The notes under the pieces are model-generated. The model did no database searches and was not told the origin of the DNA. It saw only the letters and a list, made by a program, of their open reading frames with translations. The translations under genes were made by a program, and so were the position numbers. A stretch of DNA of 5,432 nucleotides, from positions 1 to 5,432 of the forward strand of contig CAMVIO010000146.1 of assembly GCA_947167555.1 (NCBI GenBank), read 5' to 3'. Below are positions 5,116-5,432 of this stretch, piece by piece. Within the stretch, counting starts at the first letter, position 1. Every line of letters starts with the position of its first letter. This DNA comes from an uncultured Selenomonadales bacterium. Lineage in GTDB: Bacteria > Bacillota > Negativicutes > Selenomonadales > Selenomonadaceae.

Positions 5116-5348
5116 CCGATAAATTGGAATTTACTTGTCCTTTCCTTTCTTGTTTTTTCGGACATCAAAATACATGTAGAATACTTGAATAAGCTGAAAT
5201 ATGAATGCTGCCAAAACAGCAAGCCGGAGAAATCTATTGTCTATGTTGACACTGACAAAGAGAATTGCGAACGCTATCGCCAAAACGATAGAGAGAATCA
5301 ACAATACAATAGAACGTTTCAGCTTGTCCATACAAATTACGATTTATC
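5116..5348 (-). mobile_element. Duplicated 233-bp gene unit, copy 2 (cassette- or MITE-like)
   Basis: Identical to 3183-3415, with the inverted ends at 5118-5133 and 5333-5348. Its left border falls one base before the hydrolase start codon. Its right border is followed by 27 unrelated bases with a promoter and then another 16-base copy of the end sequence at 5376-5391. The two units are separated by 1,700 bases of unique sequence holding the hydrolase and PH-like genes. The offset between copies is 1,933 bases. Confidence 0.75.
5131..5331 (-). CDS. Small two-helix membrane protein, copy 2
   Basis: Identical to the protein at 3198-3398: 66 residues, two hydrophobic segments and a lysine-rich C-terminus. 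This copy is the likely expressed one, because a TACCTTTG -7 box (5362-5355) lies just outside the repeated unit, about 24 bases before the ATG. It is followed after 16 bases by the hydrolase gene and is probably the first gene of a three-gene transcript (66-aa protein, hydrolase, PH-like protein). The stop codon is part of the palindromic border motif. The function is unknown; fixed pairing with the hydrolase would hint at an accessory role, but the second copy beside a GNAT remnant argues against strict partnership. Confidence 0.75.
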   Translation of the reverse strand: MDKLKRSIVLLILSIVLAIAFAILFVSVNIDNRFLRLAVLAAFIFQLIQVFYMYFDVRKNKKGKDK

Positions 5349-5354
5349 TGGCTG

Positions 5355-5362
5355 CAAAGGTA
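5355..5362 (-). promoter_or_regulatory. Bacteroidota -7 promoter box ahead of the 66-aa copy 2
   Basis: The minus strand reads TACCTTTGCAGCC, a good TANNTTTG -7 box. No exact TTTG is seen at the expected -33 distance; that position falls in the palindromic motif at 5378-5391. Predicted transcription starts near 5348-5350, at the very border of the 233-bp unit. It would drive the 66-aa gene, the hydrolase and the PH-like gene. Confidence 0.55.
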
Positions 5363-5375
5363 CGACAATTATTTA

Positions 5376-5391
5376 GATAAATTGGAATTTA
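5376..5391. repeat. Third copy of the 16-base border sequence
   Basis: GATAAATTGGAATTTA is identical to the left arm of both 233-bp units (3185-3200 and 5118-5133), but here it is not attached to such a unit. It contains the stop codon (5389-5391) of the partial gene at the right edge. Confidence 0.65.
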
Positions 5392-5432
5392 TTGTTCGAT
5401 AAAGTCTTTTACTGTCAGCCAAAAATCTGTAT
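5389..5432 (-). CDS. 3' end of an unidentified gene entering from the right edge
   Basis: On the minus strand the frame reads TDFWLTVKDFIEQ followed by TAA (5391-5389) and is open to the edge. Thirteen codons are too few for a family call. The support is indirect: the stop codon falls in the same position within the GATAAATTGGAATTTA border as the stop codon of the 66-aa gene, and the direction agrees with all other genes in this part. It could still be a chance open frame. Confidence 0.45.
   Translation of the reverse strand, partial: TDFWLTVKDFIEQ

Noticed and set aside
5115..5222. 36-residue N-terminal extension of the hydrolase
   Set aside because: It is the 66-aa gene read in another frame within the repeated unit, and it would place the lipoprotein signal internally.

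Overview
This window looks like a chromosomal segment of a Bacteroidota, most likely a Bacteroidales (Bacteroides/Prevotella-like) organism. The evidence is three promoter -7 boxes of the TANNTTTG type, start codons without clear Shine-Dalgarno sequences, an HU/IHF-like protein with a long C-terminal extension paired with a VirE-type ATPase, and dispersed REP-like palindromes in spacers. I could run no searches, so all family names rest on motifs read by eye.

Left part (1-3000, visibly GC-rich). A truncated, apparently frameshifted membrane protein gene runs off the left edge (minus strand). A repeat-rich spacer (about 415-667) follows, with AT-rich tandem repeats, a REP-like palindrome cluster and a TTCATTC-type simple repeat. 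Next comes a divergent pair: an HU-like DNA-binding protein (668-1345, minus) and a VirE-family ATPase (1620-2918, plus). Between them lie two back-to-back Bacteroidota promoters and a regular array of three 20-bp palindromes at exactly 22-bp spacing. The array lies in the predicted leader of the HU-like gene and looks like an operator array or a structured leader. An 18-bp perfect inverted repeat follows the VirE gene.

Right part (3040-5432, visibly less GC-rich, every gene on the minus strand). This is the most unusual region. In transcription order from the right it holds: the last codons of a gene entering from the edge; a 66-aa two-helix membrane protein; a 400-aa serine beta-lactamase-like lipoprotein; a 126-aa membrane-anchored protein with a possible bacterial PH domain; a second, identical copy of the 66-aa gene; and the 3' end of a GNAT-type acetyltransferase gene. 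The 66-aa gene is carried on a 233-bp unit present twice with no mismatch. The unit is bounded by imperfect 16-bp inverted repeats and contains little beyond the reading frame. A 14-bp palindromic motif (TAAATNNNAATTTR) overlaps or lies next to every stop codon in this part, including a degenerate copy at the GNAT stop.

This arrangement resembles a promoterless gene-cassette array: one orientation, compact genes, a recombination-like site at each 3' end, a repeated cassette, a broken gene at a cassette border and a promoter outside the first cassette. The motif does not look like an integron attC or a Xer dif site that I recognise, and no recombinase gene is in the window. The cassette-array reading is therefore an inference from site placement.
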